NCBI GenBank assembly: GCA_016201645.1
Contig: JACQCL010000166.1
Span: 1 to 5,617 of the forward strand
Direction: 5' to 3'
DNA length: 5,617 nt
DNA from: Candidatus Rokuibacteriota bacterium
Lineage (GTDB): Bacteria; Methylomirabilota; Methylomirabilia; Rokubacteriales; CSP1-6
The position numbers and the translations under genes are program-made. Below, in pieces: positions 1 to 5,200 of the stretch (position 1 is its first letter; each line of letters starts with the position of its first letter). The notes below the pieces were generated by a model. It ran no database searches. It was not told the origin of the DNA and saw only the letters and a list, made by a program, of their open reading frames with translations.

Positions 1-689
1 CCTTCGTCACCTACAACGCGCCCCACATCGGGATGGCCGCGGTTCAGCTGCTGGAGGCGGCGGGCTATCGGGTGAGGCTGGTGGACAAGAAGTGCTGCGG
101 CCGGCCGCTCATCTCCAAAGGCATGCTCGCCGAGGCCAAAGCCCACGCGGCCTGGAACGTCGAGCGGCTCCTGGCTTACGCGGTCCGGGGCGTGGCCATC
201 GTCGGCCTGGAGCCGTCGTGCCTGCTCACCCTCCGGGACGAGTACGTGGACCTCTTGAGAAACGACGCGGCGAGGCAGGTGGCCAGGCAGAGCCTGCTCC
301 TGGAGGAGTTTCTCGAGCGCGAGCGACAAAACGGACTTTCCCTTTCGTTCGCCGGAAACGGCCGCAAGACGCTGCTCCACGGCCACTGCCATCAAAAGGC
401 GCTGGTGGGGACGGCGCCCACCGTGGCGGCCCTCAAATGGGCCGGTTTCGACGTGGAGGAGGTGGATTCCGGCTGCTGCGGGATGGCCGGGTCCTTCGGC
501 TTCGAGAGGGAGCATTACGACCTCTCGGTCGCCCTCGGAAACCGCCGTCTCGTCCCGGCCGTGAAAGCGGCGGGCGCGGGCGTCGAGGTGGTCGCGCCGG
601 GGATTTCCTGCCGCCAGCAGATCGAGCACCTGGCCGGTCGCCGCGCCAAGCATCCCGCCGAGGTGTTGTGGGAGTCCCTGCGGGGCTGA
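1..689 (+). CDS. Fe-S oxidoreductase with CCG domains, C-terminal part (2-hydroxyacid/D-lactate dehydrogenase type)
   Basis: The frame is already open at base 3, so the gene begins left of the window; 228 residues are visible. The ATG at 33 lies inside the conserved fold and is not a credible start. Two cysteine-rich CCG modules can be seen. The first has KKCCGRPL near visible residue 29 and EPSC near 70. The second has HGHCHQKAL near 127, SGCCGMAGSFG near 156 and ISCRQQ near 201. These cysteines bind the Fe-S or CCG-type cluster that passes electrons from a flavin site. The end, with HP..VLW.SL, closely resembles the C-terminus of long fused FAD/Fe-S oxidases such as the YdiJ or D-lactate dehydrogenase type (about 950-1000 residues). 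A separate GlcF-, LutA- or GlpC-like subunit is also possible, because the flavin domain is not in view. Such enzymes oxidise 2-hydroxyacids (lactate, glycolate) at the membrane or in the cytoplasm. The gene overlaps the following TSUP carrier by 22 bases, which suggests one transcript. Confidence 0.88.
   Translation, partial: FVTYNAPHIGMAAVQLLEAAGYRVRLVDKKCCGRPLISKGMLAEAKAHAAWNVERLLAYAVRGVAIVGLEPSCLLTLRDEYVDLLRNDAARQVARQSLLLEEFLERERQNGLSLSFAGNGRKTLLHGHCHQKALVGTAPTVAALKWAGFDVEEVDSGCCGMAGSFGFEREHYDLSVALGNRRLVPAVKAAGAGVEVVAPGISCRQQIEHLAGRRAKHPAEVLWESLRG
660..663 (+). promoter_or_regulatory. Ribosome binding site (GAGG) for the TSUP gene
   Basis: GAGG lies four bases before GTG 668, inside the coding sequence of the upstream oxidase. 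It decides the start of the TSUP gene, whose reading frame is otherwise open for hundreds of bases upstream. The spacing is on the short side, so re-initiation after the oxidase stop at 687-689 may contribute. Confidence 0.5.
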
Positions 690-1405
690 GCCTCCTCGCG
701 GTCCTGCTGGCGTCCTACATCAAGGGCGCCATTGGCTTTGGCTTCCCGACCATTTCCACCCCGATCCTGGCGCTGTTCCTTGAGCCCCGGACGGCTATCG
801 TCATCCTGATCCTCCCCAACATCGTCTTTGACGGTATCCAGGCTGTCCGGAAGCCCGGTCTGCCCGATACCCTCAGGCGCCACTGGATCCTGTATCTGTG
901 CGGGATCGGGGGGACCTTTCTCGGGACCCAGATTCTCGTCCGCGTTTCCTCGCAGAGGCTCTTGCTGATCCTGGGCGCATTCCTGATTCTCTTCGTGGCC
1001 GTGAACGTGAGCCGGCTCTCGTTCCGTGTCCCGTCCCGCCTCGAGCGCTACCTTTCGCCGCCGGTCGGGCTTTTCGCCGGAGTGCTGGGCGGCATCACCA
1101 ACGTGCCCGGTCTCCCGCTCGTCCTCTACTTCTACGCCCTCGGGATGGACAAGGCCGAGTTCATCCGCTCGATCGCCTTCTCGTTTCTGGTTTACAAAAT
1201 CGCCCAGCTCGCTTCGGTGATCTACTTCAGCCTCCTGACGTGGCGGCTCTTCGGGCTGTCAGTGCTGGCGACGGGGCTCGGACTCGGCGCCTTCTGGCTC
1301 GGCCTCAAGACCCAGGATCGGGTGGATCAGGTGACGTTCAACCGGGTGGTGTTGGGCTTCCTCGCGGTGGTCGGGATCTGGCTCGTCATCCGTGCCGTCG
1401 GGTAG
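668..1405 (+). CDS. TSUP (TauE/SafE) family membrane anion transporter
   Basis: This is a 245-residue, strongly hydrophobic protein with about seven to eight membrane segments, roughly at residues 4-24, 28-60, 72-93, 97-118, 131-158, 165-190, 195-215 and 226-243. The two half-repeats of the TSUP (TauE/SafE) family each carry a glycine/proline signature: KGAIGFGFPTISTP near residue 19 and GVLGGITNVPGLP near 138. The length matches the family norm of about 250. The frame is open far upstream, but that part is antisense-like shadow sequence rich in Arg and Pro. The GTG at 668 gives the right length and has GAGG at 660-663. Translation would start inside the last codons of the preceding oxidase gene (22-base overlap), so coupling is likely. 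TSUP carriers move sulfite, sulfonates or organic anions across the inner membrane. By context the substrate may be the hydroxyacid used by the neighbouring oxidase or its product, which is inference. The last 20 bases overlap the convergent dehydrogenase gene. Confidence 0.85.
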   Translation: MGVPAGLSLLAVLLASYIKGAIGFGFPTISTPILALFLEPRTAIVILILPNIVFDGIQAVRKPGLPDTLRRHWILYLCGIGGTFLGTQILVRVSSQRLLLILGAFLILFVAVNVSRLSFRVPSRLERYLSPPVGLFAGVLGGITNVPGLPLVLYFYALGMDKAEFIRSIAFSFLVYKIAQLASVIYFSLLTWRLFGLSVLATGLGLGAFWLGLKTQDRVDQVTFNRVVLGFLAVVGIWLVIRAVG

Positions 1406-2387
1406 CGGGCTGGACGACGACGTCGGTGGGGGCGCCCTTGAGGAAATTCTCGACGTTCTCCACGGCGCGGAGAAGCCCGTCCCGGATCACCTCCGGCGTC
1501 TGACCCGCGACGTGGGGGGAGAGCACGACGTTGGGAACCGCGAGGATCGGGTCGTCCGGCTTGAGCGGCTCCTCGTGAAAGACGTCGAGGCCAGCTCCCA
1601 GGATCTTTCGCCCGCGCAGCGCCTCGAGCAGCGCCTCGCGATCTACCAGGGCCCCGCGCCCAGTGTTGACCAGGATGGCGGTGGGCTTCATCAGGGCGAA
1701 CTCTTTCCGTCCGAGGAAGCCGCGCGTCTGGGTCTCGAGCCTCAGGTGGAGGGTCACGACGTCCGCCTCGCGGAGAATGTCCTCCTTCGAGGCCGGGCGG
1801 GCTCCCAGGGCTTTCGCGCGCCCGGTGTTGCCCCGGGCACTCCAGGCGAGCACGTGCATCCCGATGGCCTTCCCCATGGTGGCCACCCGGCTTCCGATCG
1901 TGCCGAGTCCGAACACGCCGAGCGTCTTTCCGGTGAGTTGGGTCAGAAGCTCGCGGGGCCACTGACCTCCGCGCATCGCCCGGTCAACTGCTGGGACCTG
2001 CCGCGCGACCGCGAGCATGAGGGCCAGCGCGTGCTCGGCCACCGCGTCGGCGTTGACCCCGGGAGTGTTGCACACTGTCACGCCGTTCCGACCGGCCGCG
2101 TGGAGGTCAATGTTGTCCACGCCGGTTCCCCAAACCGAGACCAGCTTGAGGGTCGGGCAGGCGCGGAAGACGGGCTCAGTGAACTTGGCGTGTGCTCGGA
2201 TGTTGATGGCCACCTGGGCGCGGCCGATCCGCCGGATCAGTTCCTCCTCCTGCTCCGCTCCGCGCTCGCTGAAGACCTTAACCTCGCCGAGGGCCGACGC
2301 GCGCTTGTGGGCATCGGTCCCCTTGAAGACCGAGGGGAAATCGTCGGGGACAACGATGCCGACCCGCTCCGGGATGGATGGCGACAC
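1386..2387 (-). CDS. D-2-hydroxyacid dehydrogenase (NAD-dependent, phosphoglycerate dehydrogenase-like)
   Basis: This 333-residue protein has the full plan of the D-isomer-specific 2-hydroxyacid dehydrogenases. The N-terminal part of the catalytic domain covers about residues 1-105. The Rossmann NAD-binding domain has GLGTIG at 160-165. The C-terminal helix returns to the catalytic domain after about 295. The catalytic triad is present: Arg244 in NTGRGALVD, Glu273 in DVFHEEP and His292 in SPHVAG. It has no ACT or other regulatory C-terminal domain, so it is the short form, about the usual 310-340 residues. It interconverts a 2-oxoacid and a D-2-hydroxyacid using NAD(H) in the cytoplasm. It resembles D-3-phosphoglycerate dehydrogenase, but the substrate cannot be fixed from sequence alone (glyoxylate/hydroxypyruvate reductase is an alternative). 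The start is GTG 2387, with GGAG seven bases upstream. It follows the LAB_N gene with an 18-base gap, so the two are probably co-transcribed. Its 3' end overlaps the TSUP gene tail to tail (1386-1405). Confidence 0.9.
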   Translation of the reverse strand: MSPSIPERVGIVVPDDFPSVFKGTDAHKRASALGEVKVFSERGAEQEEELIRRIGRAQVAINIRAHAKFTEPVFRACPTLKLVSVWGTGVDNIDLHAAGRNGVTVCNTPGVNADAVAEHALALMLAVARQVPAVDRAMRGGQWPRELLTQLTGKTLGVFGLGTIGSRVATMGKAIGMHVLAWSARGNTGRAKALGARPASKEDILREADVVTLHLRLETQTRGFLGRKEFALMKPTAILVNTGRGALVDREALLEALRGRKILGAGLDVFHEEPLKPDDPILAVPNVVLSPHVAGQTPEVIRDGLLRAVENVENFLKGAPTDVVVQPATRRHG

Positions 2388-2405
2388 GAAGCTTCTCCGG
2401 CTCGA

Positions 2406-2711
2406 TCAGGCCCCGTGCGAAGTGGCCAGCCGCTCCCGCTTCCGCCAGATCAGGTAGAGGTTCCGACAATAGACCAACAGGCCTGTGCCCTGTCCCACGA
2501 TGAACACCGGGTCCACGCGGAGGATGGCGTAGGTCAGGAGGGTGAGCCCGCCCCCGATGGAGAGGTACCAGAAGTAGATGGGGATCACGCTCTCCTTCTT
2601 CCGCTCCGATGCGATCCACTGGACGAGAAACCGCATGGAGAAGAAGGCCTGCCCGAGAAACCCGAACGCCAACAGCACCCAGCCGACCGGTTGCCCGCAC
2701 GGATCGCTCAT
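2406..2711 (-). CDS. Stand-alone lipid-A-disaccharide synthase N-terminal domain (LAB_N) membrane protein
   Basis: This is a 101-residue integral membrane protein with three predicted helices, at about residues 9-31, 43-64 and 66-88. It carries the marks of the LAB_N family (lipid A biosynthesis N-terminal domain): FSMRFLVQWIASERK near 24-38, IPIYFWYLSIGGG near 43-55, and DPVFIVGQGTGLLVYCRNL near 67-85. The family is found fused to some LpxB enzymes or alone. Its biochemical role is not established, and a small-molecule or lipid-linked sugar transport role resembling the PQ-loop/SWEET fold has been suggested. The start ATG 2711 has GAGGGG seven bases upstream. It is the first gene of a minus-strand pair with the dehydrogenase, and no lpxB or sugar-lipid genes are in view. 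Its presence suggests an outer membrane with lipid A, which is inference. Confidence 0.85.
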   Translation of the reverse strand: MSDPCGQPVGWVLLAFGFLGQAFFSMRFLVQWIASERKKESVIPIYFWYLSIGGGLTLLTYAILRVDPVFIVGQGTGLLVYCRNLYLIWRKRERLATSHGA

Positions 2712-2718
2712 CGCCGTA

Positions 2719-2724
2719 CCCCTC
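2719..2724 (-). promoter_or_regulatory. Ribosome binding site (GAGGGG) for the LAB_N gene
   Basis: GAGGGG on the minus strand ends seven bases before ATG 2711, a standard Shine-Dalgarno spacing. It supports the start chosen for the LAB_N protein. Confidence 0.6.
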
Positions 2725-2810
2725 GCGAAAGTGGTATGTTAGAATTCCGCTGGTCCGAGCGTTCACGATACTTCAGAATTCCGATCCCCCGCAAGCAGAT
2801 TTCTCCGTTC

Positions 2811-2815
2811 GGAGG
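2811..2815 (+). promoter_or_regulatory. Ribosome binding site (GGAGG) deciding the start of the hypothetical gene
   Basis: A perfect GGAGG lies four bases before the in-frame GTG at 2820. The competing ATG at 2736 has only a weak purine run before it, so this site favours the shorter protein. Confidence 0.5.
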
Positions 2816-2819
2816 CGTT

Positions 2820-3320
2820 GTGAGAGCGATCGACCAGTCCCTGGTGGATGAGGTGTGGCAGGAAATCGCGGCCTATCCGCCCGGCCGGGCCGAGGACGAG
2901 GCGCGCCTCTTCCTCGAGCAGCAACCTCACGTCGCCGCGTTCTGCCAGATGGCCACCAAGGAGTTCGACCCCGCGGCGCAGAAGGCCGCGCTCGGCTTGG
3001 CCTTCCTCCTCTTCAAGATCCTGGAGTCGAGCCTCGGCGCGCCGTTCCCGCCCGTGGCTGAGCACCGGATCCGCGAGGCCTACGAGGCCACCACCGAATG
3101 GCTCGAGCAGTGGGAGGGCGCCGATCCGCGGATGTTTCTGCGGAGCGTTCAGGGCGGGGGGGAATTCCCGCATCCCAACCTGGTGCAGTACCTTCTGACC
3201 GTGTTCTACGGCGGCGATCCGGAGTCGGTGGACTACGACCAGGAAGTCAAGGCCAGCCTCTTCCTCCTGCTGAAGACGTTGTCCGACGCGCTCGATATCG
3301 GCGAGGCGGAGCCGTCCTAG
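2820..3320 (+). CDS. Conserved-looking hypothetical protein, helical, about 166 residues
   Basis: I do not recognise a named family. From GTG 2820 the protein is 166 residues, acidic and mostly alpha-helical, with no signal peptide and no clear membrane segment. It opens with SLVDEVWQEIAAYPPGRAEDEARLF. Helices with a hydrophobic face follow near residues 53-72 (AAQKAALGLAFLLFKILES), a Trp-rich helix near 89-99, and a helix near 143-158 (VKASLFLLLKTLSDAL). A glycine-rich turn with GGGEFPHPN lies near 112-120. The layout of an EEQP-like segment near 33-36 followed by a helix after AAQK recalls small uncharacterised proteins of deltaproteobacteria and related phyla, but this is only an impression. 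The frame is also open upstream, with ATG 2736 giving 28 more residues of unlike, basic sequence. The GGAGG at 2811 favours the short form. The gene stands alone on its strand and converges on the DsbA-like gene, sharing the four bases CTAG at the two stop codons. Confidence 0.65.
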   Translation: MRAIDQSLVDEVWQEIAAYPPGRAEDEARLFLEQQPHVAAFCQMATKEFDPAAQKAALGLAFLLFKILESSLGAPFPPVAEHRIREAYEATTEWLEQWEGADPRMFLRSVQGGGEFPHPNLVQYLLTVFYGGDPESVDYDQEVKASLFLLLKTLSDALDIGEAEPS

Positions 3321-3922
3321 CGCTTGCCCGCTTCCCGCAGCGCCTCCTCAATCACTTCCTTGAATGCCTCGTACGGAGCGGCTCCGACCAAGGGGACGCC
3401 GTTGATGAAGAAGGTCGGCGTTCCAGAAACGCCAAGCTCCTGGCCCTGTTTCACGTCCGCCTCCACCAGGCTCCGGAAGCGGCCACCGTCCAGGCACTGG
3501 GCGAAGGCATCAGACGGGATTCCGAGGTCTCGGGCGTAGCGAAGGAGGTCTGCACGCGCGAACTGTGGTTGATCCTGGAACAGCCGATCGTGGTAGGGCC
3601 AGTACTTGTTGAAGGTCCCAGCGCACCGGGCGGCCTGGTGGGCCGGATGGGCGCGCGTGTGGAACTCCAGCGGGAAATCCTTGAAGACCAGCCGGACGTC
3701 TCGCCCGTACTCCTTCAGGATTCGATCCAGCACCTGCTGGACCCGTCGGCAGTAGGGTCACTGGTAGTCGGAGAACTCCACGATGGTCACGCGTGCGGTC
3801 GCCGGCCCCTTGGTCATGGCCGGATCCAGGGTGAGCTTGACCGCGGGCTCTTGAGCGCCAGCGGCGCCTCCCGCGAAGTTGGTCGCGAGCCATGCGACGC
3901 CGAGCCATCGGATCGCTTTCAT
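3317..3922 (-). CDS. DsbA-family thiol oxidoreductase, probable selenoprotein (U-P-Y-C active site; UGA read through)
   Basis: ATG 3922, preceded by GGGAGGG, opens a 201-codon frame that is intact to TAG 3317 apart from one UGA at codon 55. Residues 1-23 form a signal peptide (Lys and Arg at the start, a hydrophobic core, then an AGA|Q cleavage site), so the protein acts outside the inner membrane. The thioredoxin fold begins at about 45 with VTIVEFSDYQ. The active site follows at once as UGA-P-Y-C (55-58), where relatives have C-P-Y-C. Further family marks are VFKDFPL (79-85), the helical insertion with Cys100 and Cys143, and the cis-proline loop GVSGTPTFFINGVP with Pro169. Nothing else is broken, and the sequence on both sides of the UGA is conserved. 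A SECIS-like hairpin starts 14 bases after the UGA. I infer selenocysteine at position 55, the nucleophile for disulfide exchange. The alternatives are a point nonsense mutation or a sequencing error. The gene follows the CoA-transferase by 16 bases and is probably co-transcribed. A caller that stops at UGA would give only residues 64-201. Confidence 0.8.
3724..3743 (-). promoter_or_regulatory. Bacterial SECIS-like hairpin downstream of the UGA
   Basis: In the mRNA, GGUCCAGC (3743-3736) pairs with GCUGGAUC (3731-3724) to give an 8-bp stem with one G-U pair, closed by the four-base loop AGGU (3735-3732). The loop starts 22 nt after the UGA. The bacterial SECIS consensus, as I know it, asks for an apical loop about 16-37 nt from the UGA with a G among its first two bases; here the loop has G second. 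The E. coli fdhF SECIS also has a G-C-closed loop starting AGGU, which SelB recognises. A competing pairing (CUGC with GCAG, 11-base loop) exists but is weaker. The element lies within coding sequence, as bacterial SECIS elements do. Confidence 0.7.
3758..3760 (-). other. In-frame UGA, probable selenocysteine codon (residue 55)
   Basis: On the minus strand the codons read TTC TCC GAC TAC CAG TGA CCC TAC TGC, that is F-S-D-Y-Q-U-P-Y-C. The UGA replaces precisely the first Cys of the CxxC motif in a frame that is otherwise open for 54 codons before and 146 sense codons after. Cys-to-Sec exchange at this position is the typical pattern for redox selenoproteins. Confidence 0.75.
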
Positions 3923-3925
3923 GTT

Positions 3926-3932
3926 CCCTCCC
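3926..3932 (-). promoter_or_regulatory. Ribosome binding site (GGGAGGG) for the DsbA-like selenoprotein gene
   Basis: GGGAGGG ends three bases before ATG 3922 (the GGAG core has five bases spacing) and lies in the 16-base gap after the CoA-transferase stop. It shows that translation starts upstream of the UGA. This argues for a functional full-length frame and against the internal GTG at 3733, which has no such site and lies in the SECIS hairpin. Confidence 0.7.
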
Positions 3933-3938
3933 AATTGA

Positions 3939-5177
3939 TCACCCCCTCGTGGCAGCCGGTCGGGTCACGCCGCTGTCCCACAATTTGCGGATGCGGCGAC
4001 CGGAGTAGCCCAGAAGGCCGCCGAGGATTGTGGCCGTGTCCTGGCCGAGCTGGGGCGGCGCCGTGTAGCGGAGCCGCGGGGCGCCGGAAAATTTCACCGG
4101 GTTTCCCAGGAGCGTGAGCTGATCACCGCTCGGATGTTTCACCGTGACCAGCATCTCTCTGGACCGCGTGAGGGGGTGAGCTAGGACCTCGTCCACCCGC
4201 TGGACCGGGCCAGCGGGCACCTGCTCCTGCTGGAGCCGGGCGAGCGCGTCTGCCTGGCTCAACTTCTCAAATGTCTCCTCGCAGAGGGCGTAGAGGGTCT
4301 TCGCGTGGGTGAGGCGGGCCTTGGCTGTGGCGAAGCGCGGATCGGCGATCCACTCCGGGTGGCCCAGGGCGCGGCAGAGTCCGTGCCAGAACTTTTCGGT
4401 GGTGATCGAGAAGATCACCCATTTCCCGTCTGACGTGCGATAGGCGCCGACCGGGGGGACGAGCGGGTTGCGGTTCCCGCCGGGACCGGGGACCTCCCCT
4501 GAGTGAAGGTAGTTCTGCGCGAGGATGGTCAGGGAGGCTACGAGCCCGTCCAGGAGCGAGACCTCGACCCGCTGGCCGCGGCCTGTCCTCTCGCGGCTCA
4601 TCAGGGCCGCCAGGATGCCCGTTGCCAGGTAGAGACCCGCGGTCTGGTCCGCCACGTGGAAGCCGGCGCGCGCCGGAGGTCCGCCCGCCTCTCCCGTCAG
4701 GCTCATGATCCCGCTCATGGCCTGGATGATGGAGTCGAAGCCCGGTCTATCCCGCCACGCCCCTTTGCTGTCGAAGGCGATGAGATTGGCCACGATGAGG
4801 CGCGGATTGACCCGGCGGAGCCGAGGATAGTCGATCTTCAGCCGGCGCGTCGCCTCGGGGGAGAAGGCTGACATGAGGACATCGGCCTTCTTCGCGAGGT
4901 CGTAGAGCACCCTGAGGCCCTCGCGACGCTTGAGGTCCAGGACAAGGCTCAGTTTGTTGCGGTTGATGGAGAGGTAGTAGGTCGAGTCGCCTTGGAAGAA
5001 GTGAGGGGGAACGGTCCGGGAGTACTCCCCCTCGGGCGGCTCGATCTTGATGACCTGGGCGCCCAGGTCCGCGAGCTGCATGGCGGCGAAGGGCCCGCCC
5101 AAGACCCAGGTGAGGTCCAGCACTCGGATGCCCGCCAGGGGGCGGGAATCCGAAGATCGGGTGGCCGTGGCTCGCAA
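3939..5177 (-). CDS. Family III CoA-transferase (CaiB/BaiF type)
   Basis: This 412-residue protein has the usual length (about 380-430) and motifs of class III CoA-transferases. They are PLAGIRVLDLTWVLGGPFA near residues 13-31, LADLGAQVIKIEPPEG at 35-50, NRNKLSLVLDLK at 72-83, and a small-to-large domain segment GFDSIIQAMSGIMSLTGE near 146-163. After these comes ADQTAGLYLATGILAAL at 176-192 and then RTGRGQRVEVSLLD. Asp177 sits where the acyl-anhydride-forming catalytic Asp lies in formyl-CoA transferase (Asp169). The enzyme moves CoA between carboxylic acids in the cytoplasm as a homodimer of interlocked rings. The substrate cannot be told (carnitine-, oxalate-, succinate- or bile-acid-type). 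The usual GYG..GP motif is replaced by IAFDSKGAW near 133-141. The assigned start is TTG 5177, since no ATG or GTG fits. No good Shine-Dalgarno is seen, and the NYN-LOTUS stop is 23 bases upstream, so coupling or a slightly different start is possible. The DsbA-like gene follows at 16 bases. Confidence 0.9.
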   Translation of the reverse strand: MRATATRSSDSRPLAGIRVLDLTWVLGGPFAAMQLADLGAQVIKIEPPEGEYSRTVPPHFFQGDSTYYLSINRNKLSLVLDLKRREGLRVLYDLAKKADVLMSAFSPEATRRLKIDYPRLRRVNPRLIVANLIAFDSKGAWRDRPGFDSIIQAMSGIMSLTGEAGGPPARAGFHVADQTAGLYLATGILAALMSRERTGRGQRVEVSLLDGLVASLTILAQNYLHSGEVPGPGGNRNPLVPPVGAYRTSDGKWVIFSITTEKFWHGLCRALGHPEWIADPRFATAKARLTHAKTLYALCEETFEKLSQADALARLQQEQVPAGPVQRVDEVLAHPLTRSREMLVTVKHPSGDQLTLLGNPVKFSGAPRLRYTAPPQLGQDTATILGGLLGYSGRRIRKLWDSGVTRPAATRG

Positions 5178-5200
5178 CGGGGCAGAGGATCGGCGGGCGG

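Larger units (their letters stand above)
2712..2819. promoter_or_regulatory. Divergent intergenic region, with a 9-bp direct repeat
   Basis: This is the only non-coding gap of any size (108 bases), and it lies between the divergent LAB_N and hypothetical genes. It should hold the promoters for both directions. It is richer in A and T than its flanks. It contains AGAATTCCG twice in the same orientation (2741-2749 and 2775-2783, 34 bases apart), which could be an operator. A TATGTT at 2735-2740 (plus strand) and a TAACAT (minus strand, about 2734-2739) are weak -10-like boxes without convincing -35 partners. No promoter is therefore called firmly. If the ATG at 2736 were the true start of the hypothetical gene, most of this region would be coding. 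Confidence 0.4.

Noticed and set aside
92..667. Long N-terminal extension of the TSUP frame
   Set aside because: The extension is an Arg/Gly/Pro-rich shadow of the oxidase gene in another frame. TSUP proteins are about 250 residues, and GTG 668 with GAGG gives that length.
515..883. 122-codon minus-strand frame over the oxidase/TSUP junction
   Set aside because: It is antisense to two supported genes and has no motifs or RBS.
2388..2395. 8-bp palindrome GAAGCTTC just before the dehydrogenase start
   Set aside because: With no loop it cannot form a hairpin, it is too short to be a terminator, and a single 8-bp palindrome is expected by chance.
1392..2735. Very long open frame on the plus strand continuous with the hypothetical gene (642 codons in all)
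   Set aside because: It is antisense to the dehydrogenase and LAB_N genes, whose motifs are clear. Its translation is rich in Arg, Gly, Pro and Asp without domain features. High GC keeps this frame open.
3317..3733. A 138-residue DsbA-like protein starting at GTG 3733
   Set aside because: The start lies inside the putative SECIS loop, has no proper RBS, and removes the signal peptide and active site. The upstream frame to ATG 3922 is conserved across the UGA.
3510..3908. 132-codon minus-strand frame overlapping the DsbA-like gene
   Set aside because: It is a shadow in another frame, Arg- and Gly-rich, starting 14 bases inside the true gene.
3317..3922. DsbA-like gene as a nonsense pseudogene
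   Set aside because: There are no other lesions. The single UGA is at the one residue where Sec is expected, and a SECIS-like hairpin follows. It is not fully excluded without raw reads and a sel gene search.
4503..4871. 122-codon plus-strand frame within the CoA-transferase
   Set aside because: It is antisense to a well-supported gene, and its composition is typical of a GC-rich shadow.
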